Assembly: GCA_012274445.1 (NCBI GenBank)
Contig: JAAROD010000026.1
Coordinates: 1-64,000, forward strand
DNA from: Sclerotiophoma versabilis
Taxonomy: Eukaryota; Ascomycota; Dothideomycetes; Pleosporales; Didymellaceae
DNA: 64,000 bases
Direction: 5' to 3'
The notes beneath the pieces were generated by a model. That model was not told the origin of the DNA. It saw only the letters and a program-made list of their open reading frames with translations, and did not search any database. Made by a program: the position numbers and the translations under genes. Of this stretch, positions 28,165 to 40,068 are shown piece by piece (within the stretch, counting starts at the first letter, position 1; each line of letters opens with the position of its first letter).

Positions 28165-28609
28165 TCAATTTCGAGATTAATCCACGTTCCGATGAGGAAA
28201 TCGTGGCTTCACTCGCCTCTACCAGCGTCACTGTTGCCGTTGAAAAGAGCATCTGGGCCTTCTGGTACACCGGGACTTGATCAGATGTCACCGTGGACCA
28301 AGCGGAATGTGATCGATTGGGTTCGATTGCTTGGTCCAGAATGGACAGGCAGGATGTGTACCAGACTCTAAGATTAACGTATCCCGCTTTGTCCTGCCGG
28401 AATGCTTTCCTCCCGCCTTCAATAAGGGGCAGATGACCGGGCGATATGTTGCAACTCATTCGGCGGATTTAGTTCGTCTTCTCTTGTTGAGTTTGTATGG
28501 TGGCGCGTGGATAGACGTAAACACCATCCTTATCCGCGATGTTGACGATACAGTCAAGTGCCAAAAGTCTGTTGGCGTAGGCGCACGAGCCACCCCTCCA
28601 ACATGTTAA
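28165..28609 (+). pseudogene. N-terminal half of a DXD glycosyltransferase (capsular polysaccharide synthesis type), broken
   Basis: Pieces of one protein are legible in successive frames: a segment around SIWAFWYTG, then a Trp/Arg-rich segment ending GPEWTGR, then a segment running through RYVATHSADLVRLLLL to GGAWIDVNTILIRDVDD. The last carries the GGAW-D-V sugar-nucleotide/metal-binding motif of GT32-like fungal glycosyltransferases. Two frame breaks separate the pieces (near 28,272 and 28,356). The homology stops shortly after the DVDD block, near 28,565, where the family normally continues. The missing C-terminal half is what is found on the opposite strand at 58,659-59,349. The gene is a truncated, frameshifted relic. 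Assignment rests on motif recognition only. Confidence 0.65.
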
Positions 28610-28649
28610 CCTCAACTTTAAAGTAGTGTTGCTTCACTCAACGTGAACT

Positions 28650-30660
28650 GATTTAGACAATTCAAGTCTTAAATTAACTGTAATACATCTATTACTAAGG
28701 CTAGTAACCTCTTGCTTGTCTAAAATTGTTTAGGTGTTATATTATAGACCTAATAAGGTAATAAATAAGTAAATTTAGTTTAGTAGCCTATACCTTATAT
28801 AAATCTAACTTATATACTATCTACTTTTCTTAAGAGTCTTCTATATACTTAAACTTATAGCATAGCTTATATAGTTTCTTTTTAAGTACCTACTAGAGAT
28901 ATTTAATAAAGTTAAGATAAGAAGAATATAGTACCTAGTTAACTATTATAATACTATTAACCTCTAACTACTTTTTAGAAGTATATAGAGTATATATATA
29001 TTAATACCTCTATCTAAACTACTTATTTTACTTATAATTATTTAGTAATTCTTTCTTTTATACTTATATATAGCTTTTACCTATATACCTACATTATACT
29101 AATACTTTATTATAAGCTATAATTATAAAAAGACTTTACTAAACTTAGAACTTTTATTTTATAAATATTAATACTTATACTATATAAGCAGATTAGTTAC
29201 TAGTAATAAATCTTTTTCTTTTCTAAAAGACTGTTTATTATCTAGTAGTTACTATACTAAGCTAGTATTATAGCTAGATCTATAGATAATACTATACTTA
29301 CTTCTAAACTTAAAAACCTTCTTATTCTATTTAAAGCTCTACTACTTAGTAGTAAAAGCTAGATAAAGTTTAGCTAAACTTTTATAATAATTTTATATAG
29401 AGAAAGTAGTATAGTAATTTAGTAGCTAACTAAAGCTCTTATATAAAACTAGAGACTAAGCTAGTAAGAATTTATTTATATATAGATATATAATATACTA
29501 ATTAATAAGTACTACTATATATTTTATTAAACTAACTCTAGTTACTTATAAATAAGTATAGCCTTTTAATATATATGTATAGTAAGTAGAGATACTACTT
29601 TTATAGTATTATATATAACCTTATTAATAAGTATTTTCTTAAAATCTTAACTTAATATTAAAGCTAGATAGTCTACTCTATACTACTTATAATTATATAC
29701 TTAAGTTTTAGTATTTTATAAGTTAATAACCTAAGCTCTTTATAGAATTCTTAATATCTATACTTATAAGCTTTACTTAAAGTAAATCTTTAGAAAAATC
29801 TATTTACTTTTAGTATATACTTAGCTTAAAACCTATTTAAGCTTTTAGAAGCTATTATATATTAGATTATATACTATAATACTTATATATAGATTATATA
29901 AGTATTTTTATATCTTTACCTCTTCTAAAAGCTTATAGTACTTAATATTTAAGATTCTTTAAATAATATATTAGAGTAAGTAATAAAATCTACTAATAGT
30001 TAGAATAGTTAGCTATTATATTCTAGGCTCTAATATAATATAAAAAGTAGACTTTTAATAGAAAACTATTTACTATATATAATATTAAGTATAGAAAACT
30101 ATAGTAGAACCTATAAAAATTAGTTTCTTAGTATTAATCTAGTCTTTTAAATACATATATATAATAGTCTACTAATATTAAAATCTAATATTTTAGTACT
30201 AAAAGACCTTATATTAATAGAGTATTATAGAATTTAGAAAAATACTACTCCAAGTAATTATAGAGTAGTTATACCTATAGGTTACTTAATAAGTTTTTTT
30301 ATTAATTAATATTTTAGTATTTAATATTATAAACTTATTAAATATAAGAAAGCTATAGTTATAAAGGAAATCTTTAAGCTCTTAAGTTACTTACTATAAG
30401 CTATTATAATATATTTTATAGTATTTTAGTTAGTAAAATAGTCTTATTAATTAATTCTACTAGCTATAAACTTACTCTAATAATATTATAGGCAGTTCTT
30501 AATTATATAATTACTAGTATTAATTATATCTAGATTAATAGATAAACTAAAATCTAGTATAAAAATATAAGTAAAATATACTCTAACCTAAGCTAATAGA
30601 GCTAGCTATATACTCTAGTATATATAGAAGTTAGCTAACTAAATAAACTCTAAGTTGTTA
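28650..30660. repeat. Second AT-rich, RIP-like block (2 kb)
   Basis: A sharply bounded AT/TA-rich insert between the glycosyltransferase relic and the gene island, with stops in all frames. It contains a further LTR-like copy at about 29,403-29,790. No intact gene. Its position at the junction suggests it inserted at, or took part in forming, the break. Confidence 0.8.
29403..29790 (+). mobile_element. LTR-like repeat, copy 4
   Basis: Begins AAAGTAGTATAGTAATTTAG and shares the TACTTATAAATAAGTA and GATAGTCTACTCTATACTACTTAT landmarks with the copies at 19,400 and 25,859. It is more diverged and somewhat shorter. No flanking pol was recognised, so it may be a solo LTR. Confidence 0.55.
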
Positions 30661-31106
30661 TTCATAGTAGAGATGACGAGAGTAGGCCACTGCCTATTCC
30701 AGAGGGGCTACGTGAGCTAGCGCTACACTTCAGACTCGCCAAGGAAGACGACGACAAATCACGCTACGAAAACCAAGAGAATATTCCTCTTTCAACTCGA
30801 CTCCGAGGAGAAAGAGCAGGATTCATCTGCAGAAGAAGGGGTATCTGAAGAATCATCAGAAGAAGAAACGGACCCGGATGATGAACTCACGACGTTCACA
30901 TACACTCAAGCCGGGATCATGCGAAAGGTCATGCTGTTTCTGGCTACGCGCCAATAGGACATATTTCCAAGAATCTGGGAAACGATACTTGCACCCCACG
31001 AAGTTTGACCGAGCAGTCAGGGAACTACGAACAAAGCTCTGGAACCAACCACGAATCTCAGTGCTCTAGGAATCTCAGTGCCCTAACTAGTACTGCCCTG
31101 CTCTAA
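30661..31106 (+). other. Fragment with acidic coding-like stretch, unidentified
   Basis: Normal-composition DNA between the AT-rich block and the first P450. From about 30,787 one plus-strand frame reads a strongly acidic Glu/Asp/Ser-rich segment (SEEKEQDSSAEEG, then EESSEEETDPDDE) followed by MRKVMLFLATRQ and a TAG stop at about 30,957. It has no start codon of its own and looks like a truncated gene end. I do not recognise the family. Confidence 0.35.
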
Positions 31107-32883
31107 TTAGGTGCTCGACATAGGAGAATACAAGTCTACTTCAGGCTCTACATCCCGTACTTTGATCTGGACTCGGACATCAGGCGGTACCATCCTCTGC
31201 ACTTCGAATAGGATGTCTGCCGGTCGTTTTTCGCCGGGCACCAGTCTGACGTCGTACTTTAGTAGAAAATTGCAGAGCATGACCTTCAGCCTAGGTTAGC
31301 AAAGAAAGCGACCTAATCATTGCAGAGCATCTACCTTGAGCTCCATATTAGCGAAGAAACGACCAGGACACGCATGTATGCCGTACCCAAAGGGCATGTG
31401 GTCCGTTTGTAATGACACGAATTGATGGCTGTTGCGCGGGTCAGCTGTGTATCTAGGCGGGAACGAGGTGTGTACCGCTCTTCCTGCCCATGCTGCTCTC
31501 GTTTCTTCAACGACCTCGTCGGATCGAACTTCTCCGGGTCCGGGTAGTGCTCTGGGTCCACGACTTTGCTATCGTCAAAGTAGATACAGCTACCTTTGGG
31601 AAGGACAGTGCCGTCCGACAACACGACATTTTCTGTGCATCCCCTCCACGAAGTGACTGCGTTGGATGATTAGTCTACAGCTTACGGGGATCCGTAAGTG
31701 TAACTCGGGTCGACTCACCTCGGAGGAAGTCATGGTGCCGCATGACTTCCCTAACAAAGCTATCGAGAAGTCTCATCTTATATAGCGTATACTTCGTCCA
31801 GCCACCTTCTTTTAGGAGAGAAATAATCTCCACCCGCAAGTCGTCTACGATTGAAGGCGTTTCGCAGAGCTGCAGAATGCAGTTCGTCATCACTTCTGAA
31901 GTAGTCTGTATCGCTGTCATACTCAAAGATACCACATGGACAGCCACATCAATCTTTCGGCCCTGAGCTTGCGAGACCTCGACCATCCAGGAAATCGCAT
32001 CGGCCGATTCCTTTGGGATCTTGCCATGTCGCAATGCCTCCTCGACAGCAGCTCGACGTTTCGCGAGCTCGGGACTGATAAGGGCACGTGCGGCATGGAG
32101 ATGTTGACGAAGAAGTTTCGTTTCAGGCAAGAAATAGTGGACCAGCGGACGTAGGGCTGGAGGTGTCTGTCGCATCCTTTTCTGGGCCATAAACACTGCT
32201 CTTGTATGGTTCACGACGATGTCCAGCCATTTTTGGTTGCGACAGAGCGGAAATCCGAGGAATACACGAGTCGTCACTCGCGCTACTATGTGGTTGATGT
32301 CGTCCTTAATGCGTACAGTACGCCAGATTTTATCCTTCCCTAGAACTTCCGACATTGTTACGGCAGATTCGTCGATAACGCTTGAGTATAGTAGGTTCAA
32401 GGTTTGCGTAAGTTTCACCCGGACTACCTCTTGCATAAAATAGTCATCGTGGCAAGCCGCCTCCATCGCTTCGAAGCCCGGGTACTCGATGAAAGCATCT
32501 TTATCGTTGCCTCTTGCAAAGCTCAAGGACGGGTTCTTGCGCAATTCCTCGACAAATCGAATAGGAACGAGAACTTTCCAGCCTGTAGCAGTGCGTAATT
32601 GGAAACAGCTCGGGTATTTCTTCTGACCTTCTTGAACTAATTCATAGCCTCTGCGGAAATACTCCTCGCGGTCGTAACTGTGGATTGGAATGTTGGGGGC
32701 TGGTTTGGGGCTATGATGCCGTGACAGATAAAAAGCAAATACGATTATCAATCCTGTGCAGGTCAATGGGAGCACATGGCGTAGCGGATCGAGGAATTCG
32801 AAGGGAGCAAGAAAAATCATGTTGGGTGATTTGGTGTCTGCAGAGGCGCTTCTTCGACAGGTGGGAAGGGATATCGATTGCAT
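31107..32883 (-). pseudogene. Cytochrome P450 (P450-1), frame-broken
   Basis: Haem-thiolate mono-oxygenase, ER-anchored, presumably oxidising the cluster diterpene. The first exon (32,883-31,719) encodes an N-terminal membrane segment, an I-helix region AIQTTSE and an ExxR motif EVMR. An intron at 31,718-31,657 is followed by a second exon with the FGYGIHACPGRFF haem loop, a 51-nt intron (31,334-31,284) and a short last exon. The exons add up to one base short of a multiple of three. The frame before about 31,440 and the haem-loop frame disagree, so a one-base loss lies near 31,435-31,450. A second possible start is the Met at 32,820. It resembles P450-2 and P450-3. It is either a pseudogene or an assembly indel. 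It is divergent from the NmrA-type gene. Confidence 0.75.
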
Positions 32884-33310
32884 TCCTGACGGCCCGGTGC
32901 TGAGAAGGTTAGTGCTCCGCGTCGCAAGCTGGACCTAGCCCATCTCCCACCTCATTGCTGTCAGAATTCTCAGCTAGATGCGGCAATGGCGCTCAATGGC
33001 GCTCGTATTGCATAAGTTAGAGCTAGTGGCCGCTATCTTTTCTTAGTCGCACGCCATCCTCGCTAGCGGAACTAGGGCGACGTGTCGGGCATACGAGCCC
33101 GGGACAGTCTAGCTGGGTATCGACGCTGCGATAGCTGTGGTCGGGTAGCCTTGGTATGTGTCGAAGATGCAACATCTGTAGCCCGGTCGCTCCACCCAAG
33201 AGCCATGGGCTGCTTCAAGCGAGTTTCACTCCCTTCATTGCCAGACCTGAACAACCCGCTACTGCACTCGGAGACCGTTCACAAACTCTCATGCTCACGC
33301 ACCATCCATC
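32884..33310. promoter_or_regulatory. Divergent promoter region, P450-1 / NmrA-type gene
   Basis: A 427-bp non-coding stretch between two divergent starts. It should hold both promoters. A CTCGGAG word at 33,267-33,273 resembles CGG-containing words in the synthase/P450-5 promoter. No clear TATA box was seen. Confidence 0.4.
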
Positions 33311-34351
33311 ATGACCATCAATCGACAAGTTGTTGCAATTGCGGGTGGCACGGGCGGACTAGGACGCACATTCCTTGACGTTCTCCAAAATGATTTCGAA
33401 GTAACTGTGCTGACGCACAGGGTAAGTCCTGGGTTCCGACTATGTGCTTCAATTTTATTGAGATCGTGATTGTCTAGTCAAGCACACACGGCCAAGAGGT
33501 CTTTGTCGACTATAGTGATATCCAAGGAATGCGTGATACACTCGAGGAATACCATATCTCTACAGTCGTGTCAACGCTTAGTGATGTCGCCGGCGATGCT
33601 CAGAGCAATCTCGTCGAAGCTTGTCTGCAATCGCAGGCGACCAAACGCTTTATCCCAAGTTCTTGGTTCTTGTCCTATCCAAGAAGGTTGGTGACCATTG
33701 TTTATCCATGTTTGCAAGTAGCGCGAAGTAACGATTTCTAGTGCCATCGATGTCATGCCGCCGCTGGCAAACTATTTCAAATGCCTCGACAGGCTTCAGG
33801 CCATTCCAGACGTAGAACGTCTCGAGTGGACAGTCGTTAGCAACGGAATATTTCTTGACTACTTCGGAATGCCTAACATGCCAACGACTCTGCGATCTGC
33901 TTGTTTCATTGTGGACATGCAGCATGAGATGATCGCGATACCTGGCGATGGCAACACAGTCGTTACTTTAACCACTACTAGAGACGTAGCAAGACATGTA
34001 ACGGGTCTTTTGAAGTTGCCATTGGGGTCATGGCCGCAGGAGTATCACATTGCTGGGGACAGAATAACATTGAACGAATTCGTCAACCTGACGAAGATCA
34101 TCACGGGGAGGCAGCTGAAGGTAGTGTATGATGAGGAAGCCAAACTCCGGCAGGGTAAGATCACCGCATTGCCGTCTCAAATGTCACAGCGTTATGGACT
34201 CGACCCCGAGGTTTTTGATAAATACATTGCTATCCTAGAGACATGGATAGTAAACGGCTTAATGGATATCGAGCCCACTCGCATCGAGGGCATGCCTACC
34301 ATCCATACTACGACGGTGAAAGACATGTTGGAGAGTTATTGGAAGCTGTAG
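33311..34351 (+). CDS. NmrA/isoflavone-reductase-like NAD(P)-dependent reductase
   Basis: Predicted 309-aa Rossmann-fold reductase of the atypical SDR (NmrA/isoflavone reductase) family. The start at 33,311 places the dinucleotide-binding motif GGTGGLG at residues 12-18. Exons are 33,311-33,421, 33,478-33,686 and 33,742-34,351, with introns of 56 and 55 nt bearing GT-AG ends. The spliced frame is open and a multiple of three. The middle contains FIPSSWF, the substrate-loop region where this family carries its conserved Ser/Trp. Such enzymes reduce double bonds, ketones or ethers of small molecules. Its divergent promoter with P450-1 and convergent position to the dioxygenase suggest a tailoring step on the diterpene. 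The exact substrate is unknown. Confidence 0.82.
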
Positions 34352-34846
34352 CGATCTGTGGAGTTGCGACTCGCACAATGAGCGCTTACCGCCATTCGCT
34401 TCGGTCGCTGATCAGGCGGGGTTGTGGATTTGGCTGCTCCAGAAGAGTTGCTCGAGTATTCTAAGCCTAGATATGAAAACACTCCTTTAGCATCTAGACA
34501 CCAGCCTCATGTTCAGTGCAACGCCATTCTCTTACTTTTGTCCTACAAGTCTTGTCAGTTTCTTCCAATTCCGTCAAGAAATACTTATCGAGGATCAAAA
34601 CTTCTTCGCTGGCCCGTATTTCATAGACACGAGGCTGCCTTCAGATATGGCAAGATGTGTGTAGTTTCATTTTGTGTCATTCTATCTAGCTATGGAAAAG
34701 CTATGTGCGCGCTTGAACTGGCCAAGCACGCTGGCGTTACATGGGGTCGTTATATGGGCTCTGTTATTTCCTGCCTTTAGTTGAAATGCTTCCTATTTCG
34801 TGTTCTGTGCGAACGTGAAAGGGATACTCACTCATTCATGGTACTA
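34352..34846. other. Spacer between convergent genes
   Basis: Non-coding stretch of 495 bp between the 3' ends of the NmrA-type gene and the dioxygenase. An open stretch here has no family resemblance and I see no gene. It presumably holds both terminators. Confidence 0.5.
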
Positions 34847-36337
34847 TCAGATATCTGACGAACGTTGATGTGCCACCGCTGTTGGCCCTCGTGGCACTCT
34901 GTGACTAGGGATCCAACCCTGGTGTACTACACGTGGCCCGTATGCTATAGGATAATCAATTTTCGAATGCATCGTCCCCCAATTGTACCAGAACACATGG
35001 TCACCTTCTTCTTCTGGCCCAACATAGATGTACTCAGGCCGCACAATGCGTTGCTGCAGCTGGTTCATGAATTCACGTACACGCTCGGGCCCCTCGATGA
35101 TCTCGGGCTCCTTTTGATCGGCCGAGCGCCGGATGAGAAGACGTCGGACGCAGTTTGGTTGAACTTGGAGAGACTTCTCGTTTGTAAGCTCATTGAACCA
35201 AACCATGGGATACTGTTGGCAGAAGCAGAGCAGTGCTCGTCAGCAGAGACTCATCTTGTACAAAATGTCGAAGCGGCCACCTACCGTCTTGGTCCACTGC
35301 TCATCACGAGCAATTTTCTCCATTGTCTCAAGCGGTTTCTCGCGACCTTCGTCCGCGACGTTCAGTCCATTAGGATTTCCGCGACAGCCACGGATCCATT
35401 CGTAAGGGTAATGCATGTATTCGACAGTGCTATTGTCGGCCATGGCTCTCTCCTCATCTGTCAACATGTCGTACAATTGGGACGTGCTAAAGAACGCTGT
35501 ACGACCTGGCTTGGTTTTCAAGCTTAAACTAGACCCGTCGGCCCATTCAATTGTCTGATCGCCATCAGGCAGCTGTATGAATCGCAGCGAGCTGATGTAA
35601 GGTGGATGCACCTTGTACAGGGGGCCATCCATATGCCAGGATTGGAATCGGGTTACGCCAGCTTGGAAGTCCTCTTCTGCGAGTGGCTTGGAATAATAAT
35701 TCCCGGCGAAGGCTTCACCTAGATTCAATTTTTTCAGACCATAATGATCGTCCCCTTGGTATCCCTTCCCCATCAAATGAATGTGACCGTGCTCAGCGGT
35801 AGGCACGGTGGCAAGTTTCAACATGGCCTATATATATCTTGTGGGTCAGCGATGACTTCCTGAAGATTTTGACGGCAGTCGAATTATCACTAACAATCAA
35901 CCCCTCTCCAGTGGGGTGAAATAATTGCCCAAATTCGTCTTGGGTGATCATATGGTGCATGGGATCCAGCTTTTTGATGACTTCCCAATTCTTGTCTGGT
36001 GTCTCAGCTTGTTGGCCTTTGACTACAACAATCTTGTGTCGTAGGATAGCTTCACGTAGTTGATCGATTTCAGCATCTGCACAATGAATTCTGTCAATAA
36101 AGAAGGACGACGCACTGGAGTGAGGATGAGGAGCCGGTACCAACCTGAAGCGTTGTTTAGATCGAGGCCAATGATGTATGCTCCAAACTAGAAGTCACTT
36201 CGTGGTCAACATGTGAAACATATGCCTCCTCCCCGCAGCAAAGTTGAGTAACTAACATTGAGCTTTTTGTCCGATCCATGGGCCATGGGGCGGATGTTTA
36301 GGTGGCCATCCGTGCCATTGGAAGTGGTGACAGCCAT
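34847..36337 (-). CDS. TauD/TfdA-type 2-oxoglutarate Fe(II) dioxygenase, doubtful integrity
   Basis: Non-haem iron oxygenase. A dioxygenase of this type is part of known fusicoccane clusters, where it hydroxylates or rearranges the ring. Exons are 36,337-36,257, 36,187-36,145, 36,076-35,895, 35,827-35,285 and 35,212-34,847. Spliced this way the frame is open for 404 aa. Iron ligands are His167 and Asp169 in SWHMDGPLY and His365 in GTMHSKID; Arg377 (PRVVHQ) fits 2-oxoglutarate binding. The oddity is the 67-nt intron at 35,894-35,828. It has GTTAGT, a CTGAC branch-like site and TAG, yet its interior reads in shifting frames as family-like coding sequence (SDNSTAVKIF, then IADPQDIYRP). So this is either an intron of coding origin or a gene with two frame breaks. 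Confidence 0.75.
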
Positions 36338-37815
36338 AACTGCTTATGGTATTGAGCGAAGAGGAGTATGCAATTTTGATGGAAGCGTAGGAATTTGGTT
36401 TTTCTGCGCAGGAGGAAAAGTATGAGACCTATATTCTGCGTCTGAACGAACATCGACAAGAGGTGAATCGCCGTTCGACTGATCCGCTAAGTGCCGATCC
36501 TGCAACGTTCGCACCTGTCGTGCGTATCGGGAAGTATGTCCTCAGACGGCTGAATATCGACTACAAGGTGCCATGCTCGTCAACACGCCGCGAGAAAGTT
36601 TCGAACACCCACGGCGCAAGTGTCGCCCCACTACAGCGCAAACAGAAATATCCTTGGAAACTCAATGTTCTGCACTACACCAGCATCGCGAGCTCACGTC
36701 ATCGTCAAGACTGCCGAGCATGGCACTGCCAGCGCAGAGCCTTGCCTGATAACTCTCAGGTGAGACCTAGTGTACACCTAAGCTTAGCGTTAGTGTTTTT
36801 GCACATCCCTCTCCCTTAGTTGTACCACGGTCGTTGCAAATTAGCACTCTAACATGCATAGTCAATAAGCCGGTCGAAACCTTCGCCTTGCGTAGGCTAA
36901 ATACGCCGAGTGCAAATGCCGCACATGTGATGCTACCCTGAAGACCCTCCTCTGAACCTACCAGGCAATGGTCTCACTAGCTCGCTGCTTTGCCATTGCC
37001 CCTGGTCACTGTTCCCATCACGCATGTCGCTGTAAGTGTTGCGCCTGTACGAATCCCAACCCCTCTCGCACCGTTCTATGCACGGTATGTTCCATGCCAA
37101 CGTATGACCACGCCACGTCAAAAAGACCCCTCCATAAGCAAGCTAACGATAGTGTCACCCCGGGAGCGAATAACCCTAACTTGAGACGGCTAGCAAGTCT
37201 CGTTCCTAATTAGTTGTTTGTCTATTTTCACCGCGTCGCTAGTGCGAAGCATGTCAGCCCAATCTTGAGTACATCTTTCCACTAGCCGCTGTGATATCTT
37301 ACATGCCTGGCTTGTAGCCCGCCCTTATTCGCATGCCGCGTAAGCAAGAGAACGGACGAGGTATCCTGGCACTATGTACACCTGGGGTGGTGGACGATTC
37401 GGAAGAAGACACCTTGCTAGCTCACAAAAGTATGACACCGCGATCTCCGGATCATGTGTTAGGATCTTCTGCATCTTTTCGCTTGGGACAATGTCCGGAC
37501 CAAACGTGGCTATATCCTAGATACCCTGAGAACTACTATTACCTTCCTCTCAGAAATTAGCTAATAGTATATTGTTCGTTGTTCCGGTAATCGGCAAATG
37601 AAAAGTGTTTCGGAACGTTCCCGGCACCTAGAAGCTAGAATGATCTTTTAACTAAGCCTCGCATTGCTAGCTCGACTACGAGAGCGAGAGAGGTCTATGG
37701 GTCCGCGTAAAACTCATACTTGTTAGGTGGATGAGCATGATATCGAGACATTGTCAGAATACGAGGAGGATACGATTCATTGAGAGGCCTATCTGATCCT
37801 TCCTGCTTTCACAGT
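36338..37815. other. 1.5-kb intergenic stretch, no gene recognised
   Basis: Normal-composition DNA between the start of the dioxygenase and the end of P450-2. Open stretches of 118 aa (36,463) and 75 aa (37,333) are present, but their translations show no family features and no introns that would extend them. It may be a decayed gene. It is unusually long for this compact cluster. Confidence 0.45.
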
Positions 37816-39477
37816 CTAGGCGGTCTCCTTCGCTACCTTTGTGACATCTAGCTCTTCTGATCGACGCCGCACTTCGACCTTCAATGTAGGGTCTATCGTT
37901 TCTACCATTTCAAATGGTATAACGCGTGCCTTCTCCGCCTGGCCTGGTTGGAAACGAAAGTCGTATTTGAGCAAGAGGCATGCAATAGTTATCTTAAGCT
38001 GGTTCGCAGCGAAGAAGCGTCCGGGACATGCATGCTCGCCATGACCGAATGTTGCGAAGTCGCTAGATGTCGAGGCCAGCTGGTGCTGGTCTTCTTGGCC
38101 CGGCTGTTCGCGGAGCCGGGCAAAGCGGTCGTATTTGAAGGTATCGGGATCTTCGTACACGCTGCTGTCCCTGAGCTTGTCGTTCATGACCATGATTCGA
38201 CTATTCTTTGGAAGATGTGTTCCATCGCTGAGCACGTAGCCTTTCATGACACGGCGGTGCATGCCCACTGCCAACAATCAGCCTGGTCCAGTCATGTCTC
38301 GTGTCTATTTGCACCATTGTCTCCTCCCCGGCCGATCACATTTCCACTTACCAATTGTGAAGGGGGCGAGACGCTGAACCTCCTTTAAAAAACTGTCAAG
38401 CAGCCTCATGCGATATAACGCTAGCTTCGACCAGCCGCCAGTGCTCTCTAACACTGTCGTTATCTCTTCTCGGAGAGGGGCGACGATCTCAGGCATCTCA
38501 CATAGCTTGACAACTGCTTTGGAGAGGTTGTCTGTCGAACTATGGATGGCGGCAATTGAGAGGGCCAACTGGCCTCCAACATAGTCCACCTGTCGACCAC
38601 GAGCAACCTCCACCATCCATCCAATGGTGTCTTCGACCTTTGGGGGCTTCTTGCCCAAATTGATTGCTTCCTCAGCGCGGCATTTACGTGCTTGTACTTC
38701 TGGGTCAATTAAGCGTCTAGCAGCCGCGGAGAATTTGCGGAGTTGTGTGCAAGCAGGCATGAAAAATTGCATGAGGGGACGAGTAAGTGGCAAGCACTGG
38801 CGCAACTCTTCCGAACCCATGAAGGAGTTCCGTGCATACTCTTTCGTAATCTGGAGCCATTCTTTGTCTCGGCAGAGACGCTCCCCAAGGAACACCCGCG
38901 ACGTCAACTGGGCGACAATGTTGAGTATGTCCTCAATGATGAAACGTTGCTGCCACTCCCTCGACTCGCCTAGATTTTTGTGCAGGGCGTGTTGACACTC
39001 GCTGGCAAGATTTGCTGTAATCAATCCAAGACTCTGCGTCACCTTGACACGAATCACTTCTTGCGTGAACGTTGAATCTTTGAATGCTTGGCGGAATCCA
39101 TCAAATCCTCTGTAGTCAGGGAAATTCTCATCTCGCAGCGCATCACGAAGGCTCATGTCGGGATGATTGCGCAGCTCGTCCATGAATTTTCTGTGCAGAA
39201 CGATCCAATATCCGCTGCCGTTGGATATCTGGAACGCCCCCGACACTTCGTTCAACCCCTTGTTGACCAAGGCTCGACCGCGCCTGAACCAATTTGCGGC
39301 ATGACTGGCCTTGGTCTCGGAAGGACCGTCGAGCGTGACAACAGGAAAGCCGGAGTACGGTCTTGGTCTCGACTGGAACTTGATATAAGCCGCGGTTGCC
39401 AGAACAGACACTAACAGAGTCGTCAACCGGAGAATAAAGAGACTGTCTCGTGTGAAATGTATTTGAACAGAGTCCAT
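37816..39477 (-). CDS. Cytochrome P450 (P450-2)
   Basis: Predicted 525-aa ER-membrane mono-oxygenase. The two exons, 39,477-38,352 and 38,267-37,816, flank an 84-nt GT-AG intron. The spliced frame is intact. The start gives an N-terminal hydrophobic anchor (about residues 12-34). The I-helix region reads AAIHSSTD, the ExxR motif is EVQR, and the haem loop is FGHGEHACPGRFF with Cys452. The general look (short proline region, VRVKVTQSL block, HACPGRFF loop) matches fungal diterpene/gibberellin-type P450s, and it shares these blocks with P450-1 and P450-3. It probably hydroxylates or oxidises the fusicoccane skeleton. The position attacked cannot be told from sequence. It is divergent from the SDR gene. 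Confidence 0.88.
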
Positions 39478-40068
39478 GATCCGGCTTAAATTCGACCTCT
39501 CGAAAAGCTGTCGTATTCAAAAGGGTTACAAAAGTCGATTTGAGAAGATTCTCTTTGTGCGGAAGTTGTGATGCCTTGGAGTGGGATTGCATGTGCAGGA
39601 ATATTTCTCTTTCCTGCAGATAATCTCCTTTGATGAGAACAGACGGCAGCAACGTAGACAGATGCAGGCACGGGACTGTACAATCGATCAACTGTGATCA
39701 CATGCATGGTTCGGAGTAATCGCGGCAGTGTCGGCGTTGTTTCGCGGCGCTTGATAGTTAGCACACCAGCGACCATAGTATCAACCCTGATCTGGCCTGA
39801 CTTTCGCATTTGAATTCGTTAGTGGCTCGATAGCTGCCTTCCAGCCTTGACACATGACCCCAGCTTAATGCATACCATGCCAACTCCACATCCTAGGATG
39901 GGACGGTTCGGGCAACGAAGGTCACGTAGCATTTGTCATACTTGATGGGTATTTATATCTCCACTCATTTCGTAGATGCACTATCCTCTTCGCCGGAAAC
40001 AACGCATTTACGAGGCGCTCGTACCTTGCTCACCAACGAATCTCTCGTCTTGTTTTGGTCCAGCCCGA
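39478..40068. promoter_or_regulatory. Divergent promoter region, P450-2 / SDR
   Basis: A 591-bp non-coding region between two divergent starts. A TATA-like ATTTATAT at 39,951-39,958 lies about 110 bp upstream of the SDR ATG. An in-frame ATG at 39,976 would add 31 residues upstream of the Rossmann fold and is judged less likely as the start. Confidence 0.45.

Noticed and set aside
31440..31475. A 31-nt GT-AG stretch as an intron explaining the P450-1 frame break
   Set aside because: Too short for a fungal intron, and its removal creates an in-frame stop.
36463..36819. 118-codon open stretch between the dioxygenase and P450-2
   Set aside because: No recognisable domain, no extending splice sites; treated as spacer.
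37165..37176. Telomere-like CCCTAA word
   Set aside because: A single hexamer in ordinary sequence with no tandem array.
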